A stretch of DNA of 22,410 nucleotides, taken from the NCBI GenBank assembly GCA_002316225.1, contig DCDC01000070.1, positions 1 through 22,410 of the forward strand, given 5' to 3'. This DNA is from Firmicutes bacterium UBA1065 (GTDB lineage Bacteria; Bacillota; Clostridia; Tissierellales; Sedimentibacteraceae). A model generated the notes under the pieces. The model was not told where the DNA came from. It saw only the letters and a program-made list of their open reading frames with translations, and ran no database searches. Position numbers and translations under genes: made by a program. The first letter of the stretch is position 1. Every line of letters starts with the position of its first letter. Below, piece by piece: positions 7,149-14,321 of this stretch.

Positions 7149-7161
7149 CAAGTCGTAGATT

Positions 7162-7188
7162 TGTCATACTGAGAGAAGTGAAGAATCA
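7162..7188. repeat. Truncated third tandem unit overlapping the sensor kinase stop
   Basis: TGTCATACTGAGAGAAGTGA starts 77 bp after the previous unit and diverges. The TGA stop of the sensor kinase gene (complement of 7186-7188) falls at its edge, so the repeat may supply the gene's end. Confidence 0.65.
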
Positions 7189-9273
7189 GAACTTATTCAG
7201 GCGGATCTGGGCCTTGAATAAGTCCCCGTCTATACTGAGTTCAAGTAAGCCATCCTGGACTTCCATGAGGCTTGATGCGATGGCAAGGCCCAATCCGCTA
7301 CCTTCGGAGCTTCTGGATTCATCTCCTCTTTTGAATCTTTCCATGAGCTCATTTACAGGAATATTGAGTTCATAGGCAGAAATATTTTTAAAGCTTACAT
7401 ATACAAAATTGTCATCTTCCGAAATTAGGATGTAGACCCTGGACCCGGTAAGGGAGTATTTGAAAATATTGGACAATAGATTTTCCATCACCCTGCTCAA
7501 CAGGCGGCCGTCTGCCTTGGCATATATCTTTTCGTTTGATGCCGTAACCTTGAAGGTCAGGTCTGCTTCGTTTATTTTTTCATCCAATTCTCCCAGCAAT
7601 TGTTCAATAAGAGAGTTTATGTGGACCCTTTCGAATTTGGGCTCAATGCTGCCACTGGTTGCCTTTGCCGCTTCGAACAGGTCTTCGGTGAGATTTTTTA
7701 GCCTGTTTGACTTCCTTTCCAGAATTTCCAGGTATTTGGGGGCATTTTCCGAATCCAGACCTTCCCTTTTCAACAAATCCACGTAGGATATTATGGATGT
7801 CAGAGGGGTTTTTATGTCATGGGATACATTTGTAATAAGTTCGGTTTTCAGCTTTTCACTCCTTACCTCGTTTTGAACGGCTGTCTTAAGACCTGAGGTC
7901 AGCTCGTTGATATCTTCCGAAAGCTGCCTGAACTCACCTTTACCTTCCAGTTTAATCTTATAGTCGTAATCCCCGCTTTTGGCTATCTGCAGGCCTTCCT
8001 GAATTTTTTGAAAATGGGTCACCTTATTATAGACAATATAACATGAAAGAAGGGCTAACAAGATAATCAGGTAAGCTTTACCCGCCAGATAAACGGATGC
8101 TATTATCAGCAGCAAGACTCCTCCCATTGTTTTGTACATGAGGGGGCCTGATGCTGTTATATTTGTTAATATGTCAAGGGATCTTGACAAAACTATATAG
8201 ATGACCGAATGCCTCATAAGGGTCCGTTTTTTAAGGTGCCTTACAAGGGATAGGATGAGTATCAGGATAATGGCAGATACCAAAGCCGTTATGCTGACCA
8301 TGGCAAGCCTCATAAGGTTCTCGCTAACGGATTTGATATTCAACACGTTTAAAAATTCAAGCCTGCATACGGCTATGATTCCTGCGATTAGCAATATATT
8401 CAAATCGGTATAAAAGTTGTCTATAGATGTAAACCTTATTTCGTTGCTTCCCTCAACCCTCCCAGTTGATGAGACCAGGAAGGAAAAACAGGCTGAGGTT
8501 ATAAGGATGCATATTATTATTACGGCAGTGTTTCTTATTAAGGTCTGCCTGTCTGCATTCCACCTGTTTACCCTCTGCAAAAGGGCTTCGTCTTCCATGG
8601 CAACATAAATCCGCATATTCTTATTGAAGGTTTCGGATTCGAATATTTCATTCAGAGAATCGGATACGTCGCTGCCCCTGTCGGGTTTTATTTCAATTCC
8701 TTTTTCGCTTATAAGGATGTAAGCATTGTGCAACAAATAATAATCCTTGTTTGGATTGCCTGTATTTGTTGTTTCATTTTCACCATCGGTGACATAATAT
8801 ACGAAACCATTGGGCAGGTTAAGCTCGCTTATTATCTTTTCATAGGTTGCCAGGTCCGCTGCTATGATTGATTCTTTAATCTCCTGGATCTCATGCTCCA
8901 TTTCAACGAAGAACAATTCCCTGATTTCCTGGCCGTCCTGGTAATTGTTTTCTTCAAGATAGGCCTTGTATAAGTCACTGAGTTTCCGGTTGTCCTTTAT
9001 TCCTAAGTTTTCAACGGTTCCCCCGCTCAAAATATAGTCTTCGTTCTTGTAGACCCTCATTACATATTCGAGACGGTTTGCCGCCTGCTTCAGGTCATTG
9101 CTTATGGTGTCGCTTTGTAAATAGTTTTTTACGGCTATGCTCTCATAATTTTTAACCTTCAAGTAAATATTGAGGGCTGAAGAAACCCCTATCATGAGGA
9201 AAACTATAAAAAGCAAAAATGCGGAAAACTTGGTAATATATTTTCCCTTAAATATCTTCCACCTTGTAACCAA
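7186..9273 (-). CDS. Two-component sensor histidine kinase, multi-pass membrane type
   Basis: This is the sensor kinase for the overlapping response regulator. A first transmembrane helix lies near residues 15-37 (FSAFLLFIVFLMIGVSSALN). An extracytoplasmic region of about 200 residues follows, then a cluster of about five or six membrane helices (roughly 265-430), a HAMP-like linker, the dimerisation box NVSHDIKTPLTSI with phospho-acceptor His485, N-box NLLSNIFKYS and G2 box GSGLGLAIASS. The usual DxGxG loop is replaced by FKNIS, as in other kinases of this Firmicute group. The start is uncertain: no ATG fits. I chose TTG at 9273, with AAGGTGG about 9 nt upstream, giving a 26-bp overlap with the regulator; a TTG at 9321 is the longest option. 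The signal sensed is unknown; no target transporter is adjacent. Confidence 0.9.
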   Translation of the reverse strand: MVTRWKIFKGKYITKFSAFLLFIVFLMIGVSSALNIYLKVKNYESIAVKNYLQSDTISNDLKQAANRLEYVMRVYKNEDYILSGGTVENLGIKDNRKLSDLYKAYLEENNYQDGQEIRELFFVEMEHEIQEIKESIIAADLATYEKIISELNLPNGFVYYVTDGENETTNTGNPNKDYYLLHNAYILISEKGIEIKPDRGSDVSDSLNEIFESETFNKNMRIYVAMEDEALLQRVNRWNADRQTLIRNTAVIIICILITSACFSFLVSSTGRVEGSNEIRFTSIDNFYTDLNILLIAGIIAVCRLEFLNVLNIKSVSENLMRLAMVSITALVSAIILILILSLVRHLKKRTLMRHSVIYIVLSRSLDILTNITASGPLMYKTMGGVLLLIIASVYLAGKAYLIILLALLSCYIVYNKVTHFQKIQEGLQIAKSGDYDYKIKLEGKGEFRQLSEDINELTSGLKTAVQNEVRSEKLKTELITNVSHDIKTPLTSIISYVDLLKREGLDSENAPKYLEILERKSNRLKNLTEDLFEAAKATSGSIEPKFERVHINSLIEQLLGELDEKINEADLTFKVTASNEKIYAKADGRLLSRVMENLLSNIFKYSLTGSRVYILISEDDNFVYVSFKNISAYELNIPVNELMERFKRGDESRSSEGSGLGLAIASSLMEVQDGLLELSIDGDLFKAQIRLNKF

Positions 9274-9940
9274 CTCCCCACACCACCTTAAGGTATCTCG
9301 GATTCTTCGGATCAATCTCAATTTTTTCTCTTATCCGCCTGATGTGGACGGCTATCGTGTTTTCCGGATTGAAAGAAGGCTCGTTCCACACATTTTCATA
9401 TATTTGGTCTATGGAATAGACCACACCCTTGTTCTTGGTAAGTAAAAGCAATATTTTATATTCAACGGGAGTGAGCTTTACCGGTTCTCCATCCACGGTG
9501 ACTTCTTTTCTTTCATCATCAATCATGAGGCTTCCTGTCCTGTAAACATTGGTCTTTTCCATCTCCGAAGCCCCTCCGAGAGCCGTATACCTTCTTAATT
9601 GGGATTTGACCCTGGCTATAAGCTCCAGGGGGTTGAAGGGTTTTGTTATATAGTCATCCGCCCCTATATTAAGCCCCAGGACTATGTCCGTTTCTTCGGA
9701 TTTGGCCGACAGCATAATAACCGGAATATTCTTGATTTCCCTGATTTTCGTGGTTGCCGCAATACCGTCCATTTCCGGCATCATAATATCCATTATTATT
9801 AAATGTACTTCATTCTTCTCAACAAGGTCAATCGCCTGCTTTCCCGAATAAGATTTCAAAATATTGTATCCTTCGCTTTTTAAATAAACTTCAATAGCGT
9901 CCACGATTTCCCTGTCGTCATCACAAACCAGTATGTTCAT
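9248..9940 (-). CDS. OmpR/PhoB-family response regulator
   Basis: This is a DNA-binding transcription regulator of 230 aa. The receiver domain has the acidic pocket DDD (7-9), phospho-acceptor Asp51 in MDIMMPEMDG, Ser77 and Lys100 in DDYITKPF. The C-terminal winged-helix domain has LTPVEYKILLLLTKNKGVV, NTIAVHIRRIREKI and the terminal VVWGVGYKVE block. The ATG at 9940 has a perfect AGGAGG 7 nt upstream; the longer reading from 9973 has no support. It is translated with the sensor kinase, overlapping it by 26 bp under my choice of kinase start. The pair resembles VanRS-type and related envelope-stress systems, but the regulon cannot be told from this window. Confidence 0.95.
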   Translation of the reverse strand: MNILVCDDDREIVDAIEVYLKSEGYNILKSYSGKQAIDLVEKNEVHLIIMDIMMPEMDGIAATTKIREIKNIPVIMLSAKSEETDIVLGLNIGADDYITKPFNPLELIARVKSQLRRYTALGGASEMEKTNVYRTGSLMIDDERKEVTVDGEPVKLTPVEYKILLLLTKNKGVVYSIDQIYENVWNEPSFNPENTIAVHIRRIREKIEIDPKNPRYLKVVWGVGYKVEDI

Positions 9941-9963
9941 GCTAAAACCTCCTGTAAATTTAT

Positions 9964-9991
9964 ATAATACCATAAAGTGCTTAAATTACAA
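9964..9991 (-). promoter_or_regulatory. Promoter for the two-component operon
   Basis: On the minus strand, TTGTAA (9991-9986) and TATTAT (9969-9964) are 16 bp apart, and TGG precedes the -10, giving an extended -10 element. It lies 24 bp upstream of the regulator ATG. Confidence 0.5.
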
Positions 9992-9993
9992 TT

Positions 9994-10022
9994 AAAAAGA
10001 GGGAGGCAATTTTGCCCACCCT
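9994..10022 (-). terminator. Minus-strand hairpin with T tract between divergent genes
   Basis: AGGG/CCCT and GGCAA/TTGCC form a stem with an internal mismatch and a two-base loop. On the minus strand it is followed by TCTTTTTAATT. There is no minus-strand gene just upstream, so it may shield the two-component promoter from antisense transcription. Confidence 0.45.
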
Positions 10023-10082
10023 TTACAATGACGCGGATTTTTGTAAAAAAGTTCCTCTTTTCTCCCCTTCTTAAAATTTAGT

Positions 10083-10111
10083 TTGTTAATAAATGACTGA
10101 TGTGTTATAAT
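10083..10111 (+). promoter_or_regulatory. Promoter for the Gate-domain gene pair
   Basis: TTGTTA (10083-10088) and TATAAT (10106-10111) are 17 bp apart, and TGT precedes the -10 (extended -10). AGGAGG at 10123-10128 follows closely, so the leader is only about 15 nt. Confidence 0.65.
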
Positions 10112-10133
10112 CTCATTTGTGTAGGAGGTCGTA

Positions 10134-10556
10134 ATGGTAACGGCAGATACGATTAAACGAGGCTTTAAGAACGGCATTAATACGCTGATAGAGCTGTCAA
10201 AAATATTGATTCCCGTATATATCGGGGTAAAGATACTTTCTATTTCAGGACTTTTGAATATACTGGCCAAATTTTTCGAACCAGTGATGTCATTGTTGGG
10301 CCTTCCCGGTGAAGCATCCCTGGTCTTAATTTTAGGTTATTTTTTGGGAAATTATGCAGGCTTAGGTGCCCTTGCAGCCATAGACCTGACTCCGGTTCAA
10401 ATTACGACAGTGGCTATAATGCTTTCAATAGCTCACAATTTGATAACCGAATCGGCATTGGTAAAAAAATTAGGGGTAAGCGTAGGAGCAAGCATTGCGG
10501 TAAGGGTGTCTTTTTCGATTTTGATGGGATTTTTGCATTACAGGATATACGGGTGA
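10134..10556 (+). CDS. Nucleoside recognition (Gate) domain membrane protein, first of a pair
   Basis: This is a small integral membrane protein of 140 aa with about four hydrophobic segments, beginning with an amphipathic stretch and LSKILIPVYIGVKIL. EPVMSLLGLPGEASLVLILGYFLGNYAG and IAHNLITESALVKKLG fit the Gate domain (Pfam PF07670), also found in spore maturation proteins SpmA/SpmB, YjiG/YjiH and the FeoB channel. AGGAGG lies 5 nt before the ATG. The next gene begins 4 bp after this stop and encodes a second protein of the same type, so the two probably form one complex, each supplying half of a transporter-like fold. The substrate is unknown. It is shorter than SpmA, so I do not name it. 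Confidence 0.78.
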   Translation: MVTADTIKRGFKNGINTLIELSKILIPVYIGVKILSISGLLNILAKFFEPVMSLLGLPGEASLVLILGYFLGNYAGLGALAAIDLTPVQITTVAIMLSIAHNLITESALVKKLGVSVGASIAVRVSFSILMGFLHYRIYG

Positions 10557-10560
10557 TGTT

Positions 10561-11028
10561 ATGAATGGAATTTTAGAAATTTTAATTGATTTGATGAGTT
10601 TTTTGTGGAGTATAGCCAGGCTTTTGGTGCCTATTATGGTTTTAATTGAAATTTTCAAGGATACCAAATTAATTGACAAAATTTCGGACTATTTTAGCCC
10701 GGTTTCAAAATTTTTCACCTTGAGCAAGACATCGGGAATATCCCTTTTGCTGGGTTTGTTCTTCGGGCTGACCATAGGAGCCGGTGCAATACTTCAAAGC
10801 GTTAAAGACTACAAGGTGGACAAAAGAAGCATCTTCCTCATCATCATGTTTTTGTCCCCCTGCCATGCAATACTTGAAGACGCAATAATTATGGGGGCAG
10901 CAGGGGCAAATTTAATTCCCTTGTTAATTGCAAGGTTTTTAGTTGCAACCTTTGTTACCTTTGCCTTTTCAAGGCTTGTTAAAGAAAAACCCGAAGATGG
11001 AATTGAAGCAATAGGGGGACGGGATTAA
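10561..11028 (+). CDS. Nucleoside recognition (Gate) domain membrane protein, second of a pair
   Basis: This is a membrane protein of 155 aa, partner of the preceding gene. Hydrophobic segments include SIARLLVPIMVLIEIF, ISLLLGLFFGLTIGAGAIL and LLIARFLVATFVTFAF. FLSPCHAILEDAIIMGAAGAN corresponds to the IAHNLITESALV segment in the first protein, which supports a common origin. GGGTGA overlapping the upstream stop serves as a weak ribosome binding site, and the 4-bp spacing suggests translational coupling. The stop codon lies in the loop of a strong intrinsic terminator, so the two-gene operon ends here. The C-terminus is charged and hydrophilic, probably cytoplasmic. Confidence 0.78.
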   Translation: MNGILEILIDLMSFLWSIARLLVPIMVLIEIFKDTKLIDKISDYFSPVSKFFTLSKTSGISLLLGLFFGLTIGAGAILQSVKDYKVDKRSIFLIIMFLSPCHAILEDAIIMGAAGANLIPLLIARFLVATFVTFAFSRLVKEKPEDGIEAIGGRD

Positions 11029-11046
11029 ATCCCGCCCCCGATTTTT
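11014..11046 (+). terminator. Strong terminator overlapping the end of the Gate operon
   Basis: GGGGG-A-CGGGAT pairs with ATCCCG-CCCCC around the loop TAA, which is the stop codon of the upstream gene, and is followed by GATTTTT. Its T tract overlaps the last codon of the convergent histidyl-tRNA synthetase gene. Confidence 0.88.
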
Positions 11047-12295
11047 ATTCAAGGTCTTTTATTTCGGTTTCTTCCCCTTTATAAAGGGCGAATTTTTTAA
11101 AGCCGTAGTTCTTGAACTGGTTAAGCTGCTTATTTAATTTCTTGGCTTTTTCAAATATTGATACTGTATAGCCTTCTTCCCTTATGCTTTCAGCCTTTGC
11201 TAGAACGTCTATGTACCTGTCGGTTGGCTCAAAGAGAAGTACCACCTTTTCCTTGTCCGGTACTTTGAAGTTTTCTTCCATCAACTGGTTTACCAGTCTT
11301 TCAAATCCTATTGAAAATCCTACCGCAGGTATTTTTTCACCTACAAAATTTCCAACCATTTCATCGTATCTTCCGCCGCCGGCAATGGAATATCCCAAAT
11401 CCTTGTAGGCTATTTCAAATATGGAGCCCGTGTAATATCCCATGCCTCTTACCAGGGTAAAGTCAAAAACCACCTCATATTTGCCTGCAGCATAGATATT
11501 GGATTCATCAAGGACTTTTTTTACATCTGATACAACTTCTTCCCCTACCCCGTATTCGGTTAAGCAGTCTATACCTTTTTTATTGATTTCATCAAGGGCT
11601 TTCATAAGGTTTTCAACAGCCCCGTCAGGGTAGTCTTTGCCGGTAAGCTCATCTTTAACACCGTCCATGCCGATTTTGTCCAACTTATCAACTATGATGC
11701 AAACCCCGTCAAAGTCTTCTTCTCTAAATCCGCAATTAAGTATTACCGATTTCAATATTCGCCTGTCGTTGAAACGAACCACGAAGTCCTTCACATTAAG
11801 GGCATAAAGGGCTTTGGCGGTTGTTGCGATAAGCTCCAGTTCGGCTGCTATAGTTCCGTCACCGATAATATCAATATCACATTGTTTGAAGCTCCTGTAT
11901 CTTCCTTTTTGTGCTCTTTCAGCCCTGAAGACATTGCCTACCTGGAGGGCTTTGAACACTGGAAGCAATTTTGCACGGTTGTTGCAGTAAAAACGGCTTA
12001 AGGGTACCGTCAAATCATACCTTAATCCCAAATCGGCCAGATCATCTTCGGTCAGGCCCTCTTTATTGAGATCAAGCTTATCTCCTCTTTTCAGTATTTT
12101 GTAAATAAGCTTCAGGTTTTCGCCGCCTTCGCTGCCTATTAAATTCTCTATGTTTTCAACTACCGGTGTTTCAAAAAGTTCAAAACCGCACTGCTTATAT
12201 GTATTGACTATGACCCCTTCCACATAGTCCCTGATTTCTTTCTCATAAGGGGTTATATCACGCATTCCCTTTGCAGGGTTTAAATTGACTTTCAT
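11045..12295 (-). CDS. hisS: Histidyl-tRNA synthetase
   Basis: This enzyme charges tRNA-His with histidine in the cytoplasm. The 416-aa class II synthetase has a motif 2 region FRAERAQKGRYRSFKQCDID, a histidine-binding block LVRGMGYYTGSIFEI, motif 3 AVGFSIGFERL and an anticodon-binding domain from about 325. Where E. coli-type enzymes have LRPEGT, this one has LGLRYDLTVPLSRF, and YKILKRGDKL precedes it. From memory, that pattern characterises a separate HisRS type common in Lachnospiraceae and nearer to eukaryotic-style sequences. It is therefore probably functional but not the E. coli/Bacillus type. AGGAGG sits 8 nt before the ATG, and a good promoter lies at 12363-12391. HisZ is unlikely because the catalytic motifs are intact. 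Confidence 0.93.
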   Translation of the reverse strand: MKVNLNPAKGMRDITPYEKEIRDYVEGVIVNTYKQCGFELFETPVVENIENLIGSEGGENLKLIYKILKRGDKLDLNKEGLTEDDLADLGLRYDLTVPLSRFYCNNRAKLLPVFKALQVGNVFRAERAQKGRYRSFKQCDIDIIGDGTIAAELELIATTAKALYALNVKDFVVRFNDRRILKSVILNCGFREEDFDGVCIIVDKLDKIGMDGVKDELTGKDYPDGAVENLMKALDEINKKGIDCLTEYGVGEEVVSDVKKVLDESNIYAAGKYEVVFDFTLVRGMGYYTGSIFEIAYKDLGYSIAGGGRYDEMVGNFVGEKIPAVGFSIGFERLVNQLMEENFKVPDKEKVVLLFEPTDRYIDVLAKAESIREEGYTVSIFEKAKKLNKQLNQFKNYGFKKFALYKGEETEIKDLE

Positions 12296-12314
12296 GCACG
12301 CTGCCTCCTGTTTT

Positions 12315-12350
12315 CGGGATGTTGGAACCTATCACAGTCCTTAAATCCCG
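12315..12350. other. Hairpin in the hisS leader
   Basis: CGGGAT (12315-12320) and ATCCCG (12345-12350) pair around a 24-base loop in the short leader between the hisS promoter and ribosome binding site. No T-box consensus sequence was found, so histidine control by a T-box is not supported. Confidence 0.35.
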
Positions 12351-12362
12351 AGTTTATTTTCT

Positions 12363-12391
12363 ATTATATATAAAAATGCTCTTGCTTACAA
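12363..12391 (-). promoter_or_regulatory. hisS promoter
   Basis: On the minus strand, TTGTAA (12391-12386) and TATAAT (12368-12363) are 17 bp apart, giving a leader of about 60 nt. The -35 lies only 9 bp from the repeat copy at 12401. Confidence 0.65.
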
Positions 12392-12400
12392 CAGTGGATA

Positions 12401-12463
12401 TGTCATTCTGAGTGCTTTAGCACGAATAATCTCATGAGATCCTTCGCTTCGCTCAGGATGACA
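12401..12463. repeat. Palindromic intergenic repeat, full copy 5, inverted
   Basis: Here the halves are in reverse order. The hairpin reads GTGC-TTTA-GCAC where other copies have GGGC/GCCC, a paired change that keeps the stem. The centre is ATCTCATGAGAT, and the ends are TGTCATTCTGAG and CTCAGGATGACA. Confidence 0.92.
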
Positions 12464-12490
12464 ATTTTTGTGCATCCTGACGTACTTTTA

Positions 12491-13816
12491 TTATCTGAGA
12501 TATGTTGCCAGAAATTGCTTATTTATTTCTTCAGGTACTAAGCTGCCTCCTGTAGCCCAGGCTATATGGACCGCATTTTTCATATTATTTTCAAGATTGT
12601 GCCTTTTTATGTATTTTTTTCCTTCTATTGTATTTTCCAATTTGACAAAGCCTTCAAAGGCGGCGCAGGCAGAGGGCTCAATATCTATATTTTCCGTTTC
12701 ATGGAGGAAACGCATGTAATCGTAGAGCTTATAATCATCTACCGTAATTACTCCTCCCAAAACATAGTCCATCATTTTTCCTACCAATTTGGATGGTCTT
12801 CCGACAGCCAGGCCGTCTGCGTGGGTTTTCCCGTCTATCCCAAGATCCTGGACGGAGATTTCATTGTGAAGGCCGGTAGCCATCCCTATTAACATGCAGG
12901 GGGCATGGGTGGGCTCCACAAAGAAGCAGTGGACATTGTCCTTGTAAACTGATTTAAGCCCATAGGTAATTCCGCCAGGGGCTCCTCCCACCCCGCAGGG
13001 GAGATAAACGAGCATGGGATGATCTTCATCAACAATTATGTTCAAATCATCCAGTTGCCTTTTGAGCCTCTTTGCCGCAACGCTGTAACCCATAAACAAA
13101 TTCATAGAGTTCTCGTCATCCACAAAGTAACTCATGGGGTCCCGGTCCGAGGCTTTGCGGCCTTCTTCAACGGCTATTGAATAGTCGCTTTCATATTCTA
13201 TGACAGTGGCTCCTTTAGCCCTCAATAAGTCCTTTTTCCACTGTTTTGCATCTGCCGACATATGTACAATTACATTGAAGCCCAAGGCGGCAGATGTTAT
13301 CCCTATGCTTAAACCTAAGTTTCCGGTGGACCCTACCTGTATCTTGTACTTGCTGAAAAAGTCCCTGAACTTCGGCTCTGCCATGATTGAATAATCATTG
13401 TCTTCTTTTAAAAGTCCCGCTTCCAGGGCCAGGGATTCTGCATGCTTTAAAACTTCATAAATACCGCCCCTTGCCTTTATGCTTCCCGCTATCGCCAGGT
13501 GGCTGTCCATTTTAAGAAGAAACCTTCCGGGTGAATAAAAGCCATAGGTGTCTTCTATCTTATCTTTCATCTTGCTTATTACTTTTAATGGGGATTCGAT
13601 AATGCCGTGAGAGGGACGGGTTTCGGGAAACACCTTTTCAATAAGGGGAGCAAATTTTTCGAGTCTTTTTTCCGCATCGTCAATTGCTGCTATATTCATG
13701 TTAATTCTTTGTGCAGCTTCTTCATAGGGTAGGATTTTGGGATTAAGCCAAATAACTTCCTTAAGGTCAGATACATCTTTTAAATCCGGGTATTTGGATA
13801 AGATTTCTTCTTTCAT
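12491..13816 (-). CDS. dsdA: D-serine ammonia-lyase (D-serine dehydratase)
   Basis: This PLP-dependent enzyme breaks D-serine into pyruvate and ammonia. The 441-aa length is almost that of E. coli DsdA. GSIKARGG holds the PLP lysine (Lys114), and GSTGNLGLSIG (162-172) is the phosphate-binding loop. HADGLAVGRPS and PCGVGGAPGGI are further family blocks. GGAG lies 6 nt before the ATG. The gene could serve detoxification of D-serine or its use as a carbon and nitrogen source; no dsdX or dsdC is visible nearby. It has its own extended -10 promoter upstream and a repeat copy between its stop and hisS. No clear terminator was seen after it. Confidence 0.94.
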   Translation of the reverse strand: MKEEILSKYPDLKDVSDLKEVIWLNPKILPYEEAAQRINMNIAAIDDAEKRLEKFAPLIEKVFPETRPSHGIIESPLKVISKMKDKIEDTYGFYSPGRFLLKMDSHLAIAGSIKARGGIYEVLKHAESLALEAGLLKEDNDYSIMAEPKFRDFFSKYKIQVGSTGNLGLSIGITSAALGFNVIVHMSADAKQWKKDLLRAKGATVIEYESDYSIAVEEGRKASDRDPMSYFVDDENSMNLFMGYSVAAKRLKRQLDDLNIIVDEDHPMLVYLPCGVGGAPGGITYGLKSVYKDNVHCFFVEPTHAPCMLIGMATGLHNEISVQDLGIDGKTHADGLAVGRPSKLVGKMMDYVLGGVITVDDYKLYDYMRFLHETENIDIEPSACAAFEGFVKLENTIEGKKYIKRHNLENNMKNAVHIAWATGGSLVPEEINKQFLATYLR

Positions 13817-13875
13817 GGTATCTCCTCTATTCTTTATTATTGGAATATCGCCCTTGTTAATTTGCTTTGTTTATC

Positions 13876-13884
13876 ATTATACCA
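13876..13884 (-). promoter_or_regulatory. Extended -10 promoter for dsdA
   Basis: The minus strand reads TGGTATAAT, a perfect extended -10, about 60 bp upstream of the dsdA ATG. No good -35 is visible at the expected distance. Confidence 0.5.
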
Positions 13885-13916
13885 TATGAAGATGAATTGT
13901 AATATTGTTTTTTTGT

Positions 13917-14024
13917 GATGAGATCCTTCGCTGCGCTCAAGATGACACAAAAGATGAGATCCTTCGCTGCGCTCAGGATGACACAAAAGATGGGATCCTT
14001 TGCTGCGCTCAGGATGACACAAAA
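13917..14024. repeat. Three tandem 36-bp half-repeats
   Basis: Three contiguous 36-bp units start at 13917, 13953 and 13989. Each is a left half of the intergenic repeat in reverse orientation (GATGAGATCCTTCGCTGCGC in the second), with linker ACACAAAA. Units differ by only a few bases. The last unit runs directly into the stem of the terminator at 14021. Confidence 0.9.
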
Positions 14025-14061
14025 CGATAATCCCCCTGATTTACAAGGGGATTATCGTTTT
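14021..14061 (-). terminator. Long terminator hairpin after the DUF2922 gene
   Basis: Perfect 15-bp arms (AAAACGATAATCCCC and GGGGATTATCGTTTT) enclose an 11-base loop, with T tracts on both strands, so it can end transcription from either side. It lies 4 bp beyond the DUF2922 gene stop. Confidence 0.88.
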
Positions 14062-14064
14062 ATT

Positions 14065-14286
14065 TTATTCTTCCGCTATTAAAACTTCTTGTGTTGTAGT
14101 GATTACTTCAGCCTTCTTTATATCGACCAGGTCACCCTTGGCAGTGGAAAATACATTCTCTGTTATTATTAATTCCATAACTTCCCTTACATCTTCTTCC
14201 GTCAGATCATCCCTTGGAGCCTCAAGGGTCATGGATGATGTTGTTCCCTGTTCCGTCAGAAAAGACATAACCAATTTTTTTGCCAT
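14065..14286 (-). CDS. DUF2922 family protein
   Basis: This is a small protein of 73 aa with no known function. MAKKLVMSFLTEQG at the start, followed by an alternating strand and the helix-rich DLTEEDVREVMELIITENVF, matches the DUF2922 pattern. Composition is acidic and soluble, with no signal peptide or membrane helix. Two consecutive ATGs are present; I chose the second, 7 nt from the GG of AAGGGGTGAT. The gene follows the DUF1659 gene by 35 bp, a pairing common in spore-forming Firmicutes, and both share the start context GGTGATATGATG, which supports a common operon. A strong terminator follows. Confidence 0.8.
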   Translation of the reverse strand: MAKKLVMSFLTEQGTTSSMTLEAPRDDLTEEDVREVMELIITENVFSTAKGDLVDIKKAEVITTTQEVLIAEE

Positions 14287-14321
14287 CATATCACCCCTTT
14301 CCTTTTTAAGTCTTTAACTGC

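Noticed and set aside
9992..10270. 92-aa minus-strand ORF upstream of the two-component genes
   Set aside because: It is antisense to the first Gate gene and crosses its promoter and the terminator-like hairpin.
10134..11028. Naming the Gate pair spmA and spmB
   Set aside because: Both proteins are shorter than SpmA and SpmB as I know them and lack their characteristic segments; only the shared domain is supported.
12296..12400. T-box riboswitch before hisS
   Set aside because: The conserved AGGGUGG-ACCGCG sequence is absent and the leader is only about 60 nt; only a simple hairpin is seen.
12566..12892. 108-aa plus-strand ORF
   Set aside because: It is antisense to dsdA, which has full family support.
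13917..14024. Short CRISPR array
   Set aside because: Units are contiguous with no unique spacers, the unit is half of a dispersed repeat, and no cas gene is present.
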